Positions 17,327 through 24,845 of a stretch of 34,066 nt of DNA are shown in pieces (the first letter of the stretch is position 1; each line of letters begins with the position of its first letter). The notes beneath the pieces are model-generated. The model did no database searches and was not told the origin of the DNA. It saw only the letters and a program-made list of their open reading frames with translations. The stretch lies in the NCBI GenBank assembly GCA_020351775.1, contig CP070666.1:3724706-3758771 (forward strand). The letters run 5' to 3'. The stretch is from Gemmatimonadota bacterium (GTDB lineage Bacteria > Gemmatimonadota > Gemmatimonadetes > Gemmatimonadales > GWC2-71-9). Both the position numbers and the translations under genes were made by a program.

Positions 17327-18724
17327 TCACGCCAGCGTGAGCAGATCATGCACTTGGAGCATGCCGGGCAATATGTCAATCCCGTAGGGGCAGGCGCCCC
17401 TACAGTCTCCGGCGCAGTCACGACAGGCAGCAGCGTTCCTGCCCTTCAGGCCGGCGTACAGCTTCATGGCGTCCTTCTGGCGTCCCTGTCCCTCATAGTA
17501 GTAGGCATAGCGCATGATGGTGCTCACCGGCACGTCGTGGGGGCAGCTCGCCCCGCATGCAGTACAGCCGTGACGGCAATACTGCTGATTCAGAGCCAGT
17601 TTGCACTGCTGTAGCATGTGCAGTTCCGCCGAGCCCATTTCGGTACCGGAGAGTGGCACCACTTTGTCCACCAGATCGAAATTGGTGAACGCGATGCACG
17701 CGGTGTGCATATCGGAATTCTGGAGGACCCAGTGAACGCTGGCAAGCCGTAGTTGTTCATCAGTCGACACGCCGTAACGCTCGACAAAGGGACGGGTACG
17801 ATCGTACAGGTCCTTCCGCCGCTGCGCCTGCGCCTCGAGCCGCTCTATCGCTGCTTCTCGGCTCTGTCCCCGCTGCGTAAAACGCTCGACATACTGCTCT
17901 TGTTGAGCCGTGAGGTTGTTCGGATCCAGCGGCTCGTAGCTCACCACACCGGGGGAAGTCTTCATTGCAGTGGTGCCCACATTGTTCGCTTTGCAGGCCG
18001 CGATGATCCGGTCACCCTCTTCGTGGTTCATGAAGTTGTATACCAGCAGCAGCAGGTCGAAGCGCCCATCTTCGGCTGCGGCAGTTAACAAGTCGCCCAT
18101 GCTGGTCCCCTGTGGATCCCCCGGACCGTGGTATGACACGCCCGTGAACCTAACCCTTCCTTCAGCCTTGAGCTGGTCCATCGCCTCGTGATATCCGGCA
18201 TGGCTCAGCGCTTCGATCGACGAAGCGGCGTGCATTGAATAGGCGTCGACATAGTCGGTCTTCAGGCGCTCGAGACTCTGCCGCACCTTGTCGACGATAG
18301 TCGCTGCGCTGTCGTCATCAGCAACACGCCCCTTCGTGGCGATGAAGATCTTGTCACGCTCCATGTGCTGCATTGCTTCACCGATGGCACGCTCGGCGGC
18401 ACCCCTTCCGTAGCCCTCTGCAGTGTCGAAGTAGTTGACTCCCTTGTCGTATGCGTAGCGGACCACGTTGGACTCGCGCAGTGGGACGCTGCCCATACCG
18501 ACGTCGGATACGCGCCAGCCGGTGCGGCCCAGCGTGCGGAACGCCCGGACGCGGGCATCCTGGCGGGGTGCGGTAGGGAACAGAGTGGGTCTGGTGGCTG
18601 CTGCAGCGGGCACCGCACTTCCTCCTAGTGCGGCCCCTCCTGCCAACGCCGCACCGCCAACTCTGACGAAGCTCCTGCGAGAGATGCCGTGATGATCACG
18701 TTCGGACGGAGAGTCGTTACTCAT
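17327..18724 (-). CDS. Tat-exported aldo/keto reductase with C-terminal ferredoxin domain
   Basis: The 465-residue protein has a Tat signal (GISRRSFVRVGG, hydrophobic to about 44), an aldo/keto reductase barrel (about 62-360) and a C-terminal cysteine-rich domain. The catalytic tetrad looks intact: D100 and Y105 in FDTAEGYG, K131 in IATKG, H165 in YSMH. The tail has two 4Fe-4S motifs, C383-x3-C387-x2-C390-x3-C394-P and C434-x2-C437-x3-C441-x3-C445-P. Iron-sulfur AKRs of this type are known from anaerobes and environmental phyla, but substrates are undefined. A folded, cofactor-loaded enzyme exported through Tat fits a periplasmic role. NADPH supply in that compartment is not obvious, so electrons may come through the clusters. 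The start follows an AGAGGAG Shine-Dalgarno, and it leads the four-gene minus-strand unit. Confidence 0.9.
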   Translation of the reverse strand: MSNDSPSERDHHGISRRSFVRVGGAALAGGAALGGSAVPAAAATRPTLFPTAPRQDARVRAFRTLGRTGWRVSDVGMGSVPLRESNVVRYAYDKGVNYFDTAEGYGRGAAERAIGEAMQHMERDKIFIATKGRVADDDSAATIVDKVRQSLERLKTDYVDAYSMHAASSIEALSHAGYHEAMDQLKAEGRVRFTGVSYHGPGDPQGTSMGDLLTAAAEDGRFDLLLLVYNFMNHEEGDRIIAACKANNVGTTAMKTSPGVVSYEPLDPNNLTAQQEQYVERFTQRGQSREAAIERLEAQAQRRKDLYDRTRPFVERYGVSTDEQLRLASVHWVLQNSDMHTACIAFTNFDLVDKVVPLSGTEMGSAELHMLQQCKLALNQQYCRHGCTACGASCPHDVPVSTIMRYAYYYEGQGRQKDAMKLYAGLKGRNAAACRDCAGDCRGACPYGIDILPGMLQVHDLLTLA

Positions 18725-19175
18725 AATGCAGCTCCTCTTGGGCCAGCGTGAAGTGAATCGTTACAACATGTATTTGGAGAATTCGACGAGATGAGGGTGA
18801 GCCGTGAGCGGCGGTTCGGACTGATACAGATATCGCCATCCGGCACTCCACACCGCATACATAATAACTCGCCATGGGGCTTCGGGGCGACCGCGTCATA
18901 CGAGCGTCAGATCTCCGGTCTCCAACGCTGGCAGAGCCTACAGTGGAGTGACCGGTCGTCTAGCGGTGGCACCCCTCGAGAAGGCTTGCGCGGCGTTGCC
19001 TGGATGCTGGCCGCTTGGACGGCGATCGGATCTTGGGGTGCAGCCCCTACAGGTTTGGCCCTCTCAGTGATCGTTGGCTTGGTGTTCGGCGTCTATCCTG
19101 CTGCGGGAGCGTCGGTGTCGGAGTCTGTGGGGGTGCTTGGAGCTGAGTGAGCGACCTTACTTGGATTACCACGGA
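18725..19175. other. 451-bp region without an intact gene
   Basis: The stretch between the aldo/keto reductase and the next minus-strand gene should contain the promoter of the four-gene redox unit. Its distal part holds an apparent permease C-terminus remnant on the plus strand (18983-19150). No tRNA-like or hairpin structure stood out. Confidence 0.5.
18983..19150 (+). pseudogene. Remnant of a MacB/FtsX-type ABC permease C-terminus
   Basis: One plus-strand frame reads REGLRGVAWMLAAWTAIGSW and then ends with PTGLALSVIVGLVFGVYPA, AGASVSESVGVLGAE and a stop. This matches the last helix and tail of MacB-type permeases (…VGLxFGxYPARRASRLDPVEALRAE-stop) in length, hydrophobicity, the YPA and AS residues, V and L positions and the AE end. 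The RR and LDP residues are changed. Nothing permease-like precedes it, so it would be a decayed 3' fragment. Confidence 0.4.
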
Positions 19176-19829
19176 TCACCACGCACCGCTGAACAACACC
19201 TTCTCCAGGTAACGCGCTGCCTCGCCACGGATCATTACAGCTTGCTCCAAAACCTCGATCGTGTTCGGCGTCGATTCCAGGTCTGCCGCCGACATTCTGT
19301 ACTGTTCCTTCACGACAACGGCATCTACCGGATACGCCTCGTCCCAGAACCAGGTTGCCGTACGAGCCGGCAGGATCACTGAAAGCGCGAGCGGTAACAG
19401 ATCCAGCGTCTCGAGATCCCTGCGGGGGACCCAAGCCAGATCGGGGAAGTCCCAGCGATACCCGAAAATCCGCACGGAATCGAGTTGTGGACCCGCGAAG
19501 CGCGCCACCTGCGCGGACACTGATTCACTCTGAACGTGCGAGCGATTCAGTAAGAACAGCGTGTCGCGGGCAGCCTTCTCGCGCAGGAACGCGGTCATGG
19601 AGCCCCGTTCTTCCGCCACCTTGATCTCGCGCGGCGGCGAGTGGAACGGCAACAGCAGGTGCTTCTTGAAAGAGCGATCCGGCGCAGTCCCGAACACCAC
19701 CGTGTACACGTTGTCCGTGGCCGGGTGATACACGTATGCGACCTCCTCCTCCGTCAGCACCGAGTACCGCTCGGCCGCGTAGAGGGCGGGCACACTCACT
19801 GCCAGTAGCAGAACAACGGTCTTGGCCAC
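19176..19829 (-). CDS. Hypothetical exported protein
   Basis: This is a protein of about 217 residues that I do not recognise. I place the start at the GTG at 19829, because it opens directly onto a signal peptide (VAKTVVLLLAVSVPALYAAE) and a GGCGAGA ribosome-binding stretch precedes it. The frame is open further upstream, into the end of the oxidoreductase gene, but those residues look non-coding. The mature part has a conserved-looking N-terminus (RYSVLTEEEVAYVYHPATDN), a central FGYRWDFPDLAWVPRRDLE segment and TWFWDEAYPVDAVVVKEQYR near the end. There are no cysteine motifs or further TM helices. It lies 119 bp downstream of the molybdopterin oxidoreductase on the same strand, so the two could be co-transcribed. 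Confidence 0.55.
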   Translation of the reverse strand: MAKTVVLLLAVSVPALYAAERYSVLTEEEVAYVYHPATDNVYTVVFGTAPDRSFKKHLLLPFHSPPREIKVAEERGSMTAFLREKAARDTLFLLNRSHVQSESVSAQVARFAGPQLDSVRIFGYRWDFPDLAWVPRRDLETLDLLPLALSVILPARTATWFWDEAYPVDAVVVKEQYRMSAADLESTPNTIEVLEQAVMIRGEAARYLEKVLFSGAW

Positions 19830-19948
19830 GTTCTCGCCGGGATTGGTGGGGGAGGGAGAACATACGCCTGGGACGAGGAGTCGCAAGGGGCAGCGCGGAA
19901 CACGACTGTCGGGGTGAAGAGTGGCGAGGGCCCGAGCAGGCAGGCTCC

Positions 19949-21982
19949 CTATCGGATCACCCGCCGAACCTCGCACAGGCTGGACTTGAAGGGTGGGAAG
20001 CCCGAGATCGGGTCCAATCCCTCATCTGGGATCAAATCGTTGATGTTGTTACCGGCCCACCCATGAAAGGCATGAACCACACCTTGCGGCACGATGTCGG
20101 TCACCCAGGCCTTCATCTCGATCCCGCCGATCGGGGATGTGACTTCGATGCGGTCACCTTCTCGTATGTGGCGGGACCGTGCGTCGGCGGGGTTGATCTG
20201 CAGCCGGGCTTCCGGCTCACGCTTTCGGAGCGTCTCGAGCGCGCGACCCTGGGAGTTCGTGTAGCAGCGGCTGCGCCCACCGGAGGTGAGCACTAGCGGG
20301 TAGTCCCTAGCCACCGTCGGGGTCGCTACGGGACTCCAATAAGGCTCGCTGTATATCGGTAGGCCGACGTAGCCCGACTGTTCCAGCTCCGTGCTCACGA
20401 ACTCCACTTTGCCCGTTGGCGTGCCGAACCCGTGCTTCTTATAGGAACGCTCCTCGACCGGACTTGGAGTGACACTGGAGGGTCTGCCGTCTTGTGACAG
20501 GTCGCCGAATCGCAATCCCGAGCCCTCCAGTCGCTCATCGTAGCTGGCGTGAATATCGCCGTTCCAGAAATGTCCGTGGATCCCCATATGTCTGGCGAGC
20601 TCGAACACGAGTTCCGTGTCGCCTCTTGCTGCTCCGGGCGGTGCCACAGCGGCCGGTCGGTACTGCACTGTTCCGGAGCCGGCCGTAATCAATGCCTGAC
20701 GCTCCAAGTGAGTGGCCGCCGGGAAGAACACGGTTGCCGCATCGATCGTTGGGCTGGCGAAAAAATCGCAGGTCGAGAAGAGGTCTAGAGATCTCAGTGC
20801 CTGTTCCAGCCTCCTCGAGTTGGGCCACATCATCAGGTTCATTCCGATGGAGAATACGGCCTTCACCTGACCCGACTCGATGCCCTCAGCGAGAACCATA
20901 CCTTGTGCCTCGTCATAGTGGCTGACCAAGAGGGGAAACCGACTGGCACCTAGAGGCTCTGTGCCAGGCGGAGGCTGCCAGTCAGGGAGCTCGATGCTGC
21001 TCTCGCGATACCTGTCGTTCCACGGCCGGTTTCCTCCTTCGACGTCCAGGTTGCCGCAGATGGCGGCCAGCAACAAGATGGCCCGGTGAGCTTGGAAGCC
21101 GTTCGAGTGATGGACCGTGGCATTGGGGGAGATAGTGATCTGGGCCGGCCGCGAGTTGCCGTACAGAACTGCCGCTGCAACGATCTGGTCCTGGGGGATG
21201 GTCGTAACCGTACTCGTGTAGTCCGGCGTGTACTGCTCGATGTAACGGAGATACTGATCCACACCGTGCCCGTACTCGGCGAGGAACTCGTGATCCTGCA
21301 GCCCTTGTTCGAATATCACGTGCGCCAAACCGAGCGCCAACGCGCCGTCGGTTCCCGGTCGCAGCTGCAGGTGAATAGTCGCGACCTCGGCGAGGCTGGT
21401 TCGTCGCGGATCCACTACGATCGTCGGCACCTGCGATGCTTCGACCAGCAGGTGGTGGGCGTCATAAGGCATCTGGCTTTCGGCCGGGTTATTCGACCAT
21501 ACTAGCCTACACTTAGTCTGTGCCTGCCTACGGCGCGCAGGGCCAAGGAAGTACTCGTACTCCAATCCAAGCGTGACCCGGGCAGCGACGAAGCCGGACG
21601 AGAAACAGCAGCTCGACTCGGTAATGAAGTGCGGCGATCCGAGCAATCGTGCCAGCCGCTTGAGGTACGGTCTCACTTCCTTTGTGTATCCAGCCGCGAA
21701 CACGATAGATTCGGGTCCGTAGCGCTCCCGAACTCTCTGTAGCTCTTCTGCGGTCGCGAACATTGCCTCATCCCACGGCACTTCCCTCCAGGCATCGTGG
21801 GCAGACTCACGTAGCAGCGGCGTGGTTAGGCGCTGGGGGCTCTCCCGCTGTTCCAGCATGGCCTCAGCGCGGACACACTCGGGATGGTCTATCGACAGAA
21901 TTCGCTGGCCCTCGCTCACCACGGTGATGGGACAGCTGGCCGTGCACATGTAGCAGGCCGAGTAGGTCGTCTTTGGAGACAT
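19949..21982 (-). CDS. Molybdopterin (bis-MGD) oxidoreductase with N-terminal 4Fe-4S site
   Basis: The 677-residue protein belongs to the DMSO reductase/formate dehydrogenase superfamily. The N-terminus has the 4Fe-4S motif C10-x2-C13-x3-C17 with C36 as probable fourth ligand. The probable metal ligand is in ITESSCCFSSGF (C125 or C126), suggesting cysteine rather than serine coordination. Later come TIVVDPRRTSLAEVA, LRPGTDGALALGLAH and FFPAATHLERQ. A C-terminal molydop-binding domain (about 560-670) contains SGGRSRCYTNSQGRAL and IREGDRIEVTSPIGGIEMKA. It starts nine residues before the first cluster cysteine, so there is no Tat signal and it should be cytoplasmic. No electron-transfer or membrane subunit adjoins it, and the substrate is unknown. 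The ribosome-binding site is weak. Confidence 0.88.
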   Translation of the reverse strand: MSPKTTYSACYMCTASCPITVVSEGQRILSIDHPECVRAEAMLEQRESPQRLTTPLLRESAHDAWREVPWDEAMFATAEELQRVRERYGPESIVFAAGYTKEVRPYLKRLARLLGSPHFITESSCCFSSGFVAARVTLGLEYEYFLGPARRRQAQTKCRLVWSNNPAESQMPYDAHHLLVEASQVPTIVVDPRRTSLAEVATIHLQLRPGTDGALALGLAHVIFEQGLQDHEFLAEYGHGVDQYLRYIEQYTPDYTSTVTTIPQDQIVAAAVLYGNSRPAQITISPNATVHHSNGFQAHRAILLLAAICGNLDVEGGNRPWNDRYRESSIELPDWQPPPGTEPLGASRFPLLVSHYDEAQGMVLAEGIESGQVKAVFSIGMNLMMWPNSRRLEQALRSLDLFSTCDFFASPTIDAATVFFPAATHLERQALITAGSGTVQYRPAAVAPPGAARGDTELVFELARHMGIHGHFWNGDIHASYDERLEGSGLRFGDLSQDGRPSSVTPSPVEERSYKKHGFGTPTGKVEFVSTELEQSGYVGLPIYSEPYWSPVATPTVARDYPLVLTSGGRSRCYTNSQGRALETLRKREPEARLQINPADARSRHIREGDRIEVTSPIGGIEMKAWVTDIVPQGVVHAFHGWAGNNINDLIPDEGLDPISGFPPFKSSLCEVRRVIR

Positions 21983-22262
21983 CGGCGCGATCCCGTGAGG
22001 GGGGCCTGTGTAATGTTATGCATGAGTGGCAGTGAGGCCACTGCCGCACCCTCCTGCCCGTCTTCACACTTGCAGGAGACGGAATCACGGCAAGACTCCT
22101 ACCAGCCTGGCCTCAGCCGGTCACGAGCCGTATTGTTGGGGTCAGTACTGATGGCTGAGGGCTCCCAGTGGGCTCTTTCCCCGACCCGCCTCCCGGTGGC
22201 TCTCGCCTACCGCTGGACCGTCGCCCGCTCGGGTGGTAACGGCAAGCGAATTGAGGGAAAGC

Positions 22263-23117
22263 ATGGAGGCTGAGACACGCAGACCGACGCACGCACAGAT
22301 CGACGTGTACGGCATCACGCACCCTGGTCTGGTGCGCAAGAAGAACGAGGACCATTTCTTCACCGGTTCGGTGTCCAGCGGCATCATGGTTGACTACACC
22401 AGCCTTCCCTCAGACGCCGGACGGATCCTGGAGGCAGAGCGATTCGCAACGCTGGCGATGATAGCCGATGGGGTGGGGAGCACTGGCGGTGGCGAAGAGG
22501 CGGCCCGCTGTGCAGTGGAGACGATCAGAAGACACGTCTCCCAACGTTTCCACGAGGCCCTGGCCGAGGAGGCAACCGATCCCGATGCGTTTCCACGCCT
22601 GTTATCGGATGCGGCGTTGGCCTGCCACGAGCAGCTGCTCGAGCGTGCAGAGCGGCATCCGGAGCGCACGCGGTTCGCCACGACACTGACGCTGTTTCTG
22701 GGACTTTGGCCGCATGGTTACCTGCTACAGGTTGGCGACAGCCGCTGCTACCTGTTTCGGGATGGGCGGCTCACGCAGATCTCGCGCGATCAGACGATGG
22801 CGCAGGAGTTGATCGACAAGGGTGTGCTGACAGTGACGAAGGCGCACGCAACGAAATGGGCGCACGTGCTCTCCAGCTCGATTGGCGGTCAACAAGCCGC
22901 TCCAGTGGTCTCAAGGATCATCCGCAAGTGGGGGACGGTGGTGCTGCTCTGCAGTGACGGTCTTACGAAGCACGTTTCCGACGAGCGCATCGGCGAACGG
23001 CTGGCCAACCTCACCAGCTCTCGCCAAGTGTGTGAGGACCTGCTGCAAGATGTTCTCGACGACGGAGCCGGTGACAACGTCACGATAATCGTGGGGAGAA
23101 CCATTCACGCTCGCTGA
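22263..23117 (+). CDS. PP2C-type protein phosphatase
   Basis: This soluble 284-residue protein has all the metal-binding motifs of bacterial PP2C/Stp enzymes: VRKKNEDHFF (N28-E29-D30), MIADGVGSTGGG (D69-G70), LLQVGDSRCYLFRDG (GDS 158-160), LLCSDGLTKHVSD (D232) and GAGDNVTIIV (D271-N272). It should remove phosphate from Ser/Thr residues in a Mn/Mg-dependent manner. The ATG at 22263 is chosen because a GAGGG Shine-Dalgarno sits just upstream. A longer frame from a GTG at 22233 would place that ribosome-binding site inside the gene. No kinase is adjacent; the closest is at 30975, 8 kb away. Confidence 0.92.
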   Translation: MEAETRRPTHAQIDVYGITHPGLVRKKNEDHFFTGSVSSGIMVDYTSLPSDAGRILEAERFATLAMIADGVGSTGGGEEAARCAVETIRRHVSQRFHEALAEEATDPDAFPRLLSDAALACHEQLLERAERHPERTRFATTLTLFLGLWPHGYLLQVGDSRCYLFRDGRLTQISRDQTMAQELIDKGVLTVTKAHATKWAHVLSSSIGGQQAAPVVSRIIRKWGTVVLLCSDGLTKHVSDERIGERLANLTSSRQVCEDLLQDVLDDGAGDNVTIIVGRTIHAR

Positions 23118-23203
23118 ATACTGTCAGCCGCTGCCTCGCTTCCAACTGTGGCTACCCTCATGAAGGGCATACTCGGTTCCAGAGTCTTGCGCCAGGCAGA
23201 AGG

Positions 23204-23229
23204 GGAGCCGCAAAGTCAAAGGCGGCTCC
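23204..23229. terminator. Hairpin between convergent genes
   Basis: GGAGCCGC (23204-23211) and GCGGCTCC (23222-23229) form a perfect 8-bp stem with a 10-base loop. The hairpin lies between the PP2C gene and the small membrane protein gene, 15 bp from the latter's stop codon. T tracts are weak on both sides, so it may serve both transcripts imperfectly. Confidence 0.5.
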
Positions 23230-23244
23230 AGTTGAGTTTCTGGT

Positions 23245-23685
23245 TCAGTCGCCGCTCAGAGGCTCCATCTGCTTGCGGGCCCGCAGCCAGGTCCCCAACA
23301 GTATTGCCGGTGGCATGATCACGACTAGCAGGGCCCACACCCACGTGGGTGTGTAGGAGAACAGCGGATTGGATGAGATGATGGCCCAGATGAATCCGCC
23401 TGCCTGGATCAGCGCGAGAGCCAGACCCGCGAGGATTGCGGCTCGTCCCGCTATCCATGCTGAGACGAAGCCAGCCAGCACCCCGACCGCGGCACTGTAG
23501 AATAACTTGGCTATCAACACCTGTGGGTCGTTCCGCAGTGCGAAATACTGTGCCCTGCCATCAGGAACCGAGCCGTTCAGACTCACTACCAGGGCAAACT
23601 CGATAGCCTCAACGAGCGTGTAGGCCACGATCATTCCGGCGAATATCGCCAGTACAAAGCGTAGCAGTTGCAGCGAGTCGTTCAC
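23245..23685 (-). CDS. Small four-helix membrane protein
   Basis: This is a 146-residue protein with four predicted TM helices (about 9-31, 57-77, 80-102 and 112-134) and a short basic C-terminus. The loop between helices 1 and 2 contains YFALRNDPQVLIAKLFYS. I do not recognise a named family. Its ATG overlaps the stop of the ARPP-1-like gene by four bases (ATGA at 23682-23685), so the two are translationally coupled and probably work together. A hairpin follows the gene. Confidence 0.75.
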   Translation of the reverse strand: MNDSLQLLRFVLAIFAGMIVAYTLVEAIEFALVVSLNGSVPDGRAQYFALRNDPQVLIAKLFYSAAVGVLAGFVSAWIAGRAAILAGLALALIQAGGFIWAIISSNPLFSYTPTWVWALLVVIMPPAILLGTWLRARKQMEPLSGD

Positions 23686-24593
23686 TCGGCCAACACCGCC
23701 ATGTGCACTACCTTCTTCTCCACCACCAGAGCTGCGCCAACTACTGACTTCCCCCGCAGCCGAAGTTCCTGGCCGAGCCCGACCGCCGGATACTCCTCGG
23801 CCTCCAATGACCTGATACTCTCGAGTATTGCGTCGACCTCGAGGTCCGTTTTCTGTCGCCGCCGCGCGCGCGGATCGATGGAATCGAGCGCGTTACTGCG
23901 AGCCAACTTCGGGAGCACGCCCTTGAGCGTGTCGTGCGAGTCGAACAGCTCCACGCCCATGAGCTGTCCGTTGCTCACGAACACGGCTCCCACCTGACCC
24001 TCTGCTGGCTTAAGGGCGTTGACTGATCTCTCCAGCCGCTTCCGGTGCTTGGAGTACATTGTGCCCGTGGCGCCGGTGGGTGATGCGGCTTCGAGCCGCT
24101 CTGATTTCGCCTCGATGTGCGACCAGACAGCGCCTTGATCGCTCGCCCGCGAGCCGGTCCGCATACTGTCGCTGACCGAGCGCATCTGCGCTGCTCTGCC
24201 CTCGGTGTCCATGACCCAGTCAGCATCCGTGAAGTCCCTAGAAGTGTACTGCCAGCGTCCTGCTTCCACACAAGACACCGGCACTTCGATCGTCTTGCGA
24301 GCCGGGACCATCACTGTCACGTTGAGGATGCGGTTCTGCTTCGCCCCCACCAACTCCTCCCCGTCAAGCAGTAGCACCGGACGCTTGCCGCGGTTCGTTA
24401 CACGCAGGTTCGGCACCGAGCCTGTTTCAGACACCTCCGTTACCTCAAGTGTGCTGCGCCGGAATGCCTGACTGGCCAGATCGTAATCGCTCTCACCCGC
24501 CGCAGGGTCGAGCAGGGGGTACATTGTGAGTTCGGCGCCGCCCACCGGCTCACCAACCGTGATCCGTTCCAATGCTTCTTGTATTGCTGTCAT
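23682..24593 (-). CDS. ARPP-1 (DUF6569)-like protein
   Basis: The 303-residue soluble protein matches the ARPP-1 family: PVLLLDGEELVGAKQNRILN, then a VPARKTIEVPVSCVEAGRWQY segment, an alanine/serine-rich middle and GAVFVSNGQLMGVELFDSHD near residue 205. The C-terminus ends in LRGKSVVGAALVVEKKVVHMAVL. The family was named for association with ADP-ribosylglycohydrolase and rhodanese-phosphatase genes and has no proven activity. No such partners are adjacent here; instead it overlaps a 4-TM protein gene. The cysteine in SCVEAGRW is a typical conserved position of the family. There is no signal peptide, so it is cytoplasmic. Confidence 0.82.
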   Translation of the reverse strand: MTAIQEALERITVGEPVGGAELTMYPLLDPAAGESDYDLASQAFRRSTLEVTEVSETGSVPNLRVTNRGKRPVLLLDGEELVGAKQNRILNVTVMVPARKTIEVPVSCVEAGRWQYTSRDFTDADWVMDTEGRAAQMRSVSDSMRTGSRASDQGAVWSHIEAKSERLEAASPTGATGTMYSKHRKRLERSVNALKPAEGQVGAVFVSNGQLMGVELFDSHDTLKGVLPKLARSNALDSIDPRARRRQKTDLEVDAILESIRSLEAEEYPAVGLGQELRLRGKSVVGAALVVEKKVVHMAVLAE

Positions 24594-24845
24594 TTGTTTT
24601 CCCCCATCTGCTGCGCAAGCGCAAAGGATGCCAGTGGGTGTGACATCCGGCGGCGGGTGACCCTTTAAAGCTATGTCGGTGGCAGGAGTACGGCAGATTC
24701 GGGTGCAGGGAGCAAGGGTGGTACGCTATGTGACTGGATTGCCCTTCCATTGCAGCTCACCTATCGCGCGGTCAAGTGCGAAGCTGAGGGGACTGCTTCC
24801 CTCGGCTTCGCGGCATGGTAGCTGGGCTGTCGTGGATGCGCGCTG

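Noticed and set aside
24701..24722. Third copy of the heptanucleotide repeat
   Set aside because: Only about three imperfect units; too short to separate from chance.
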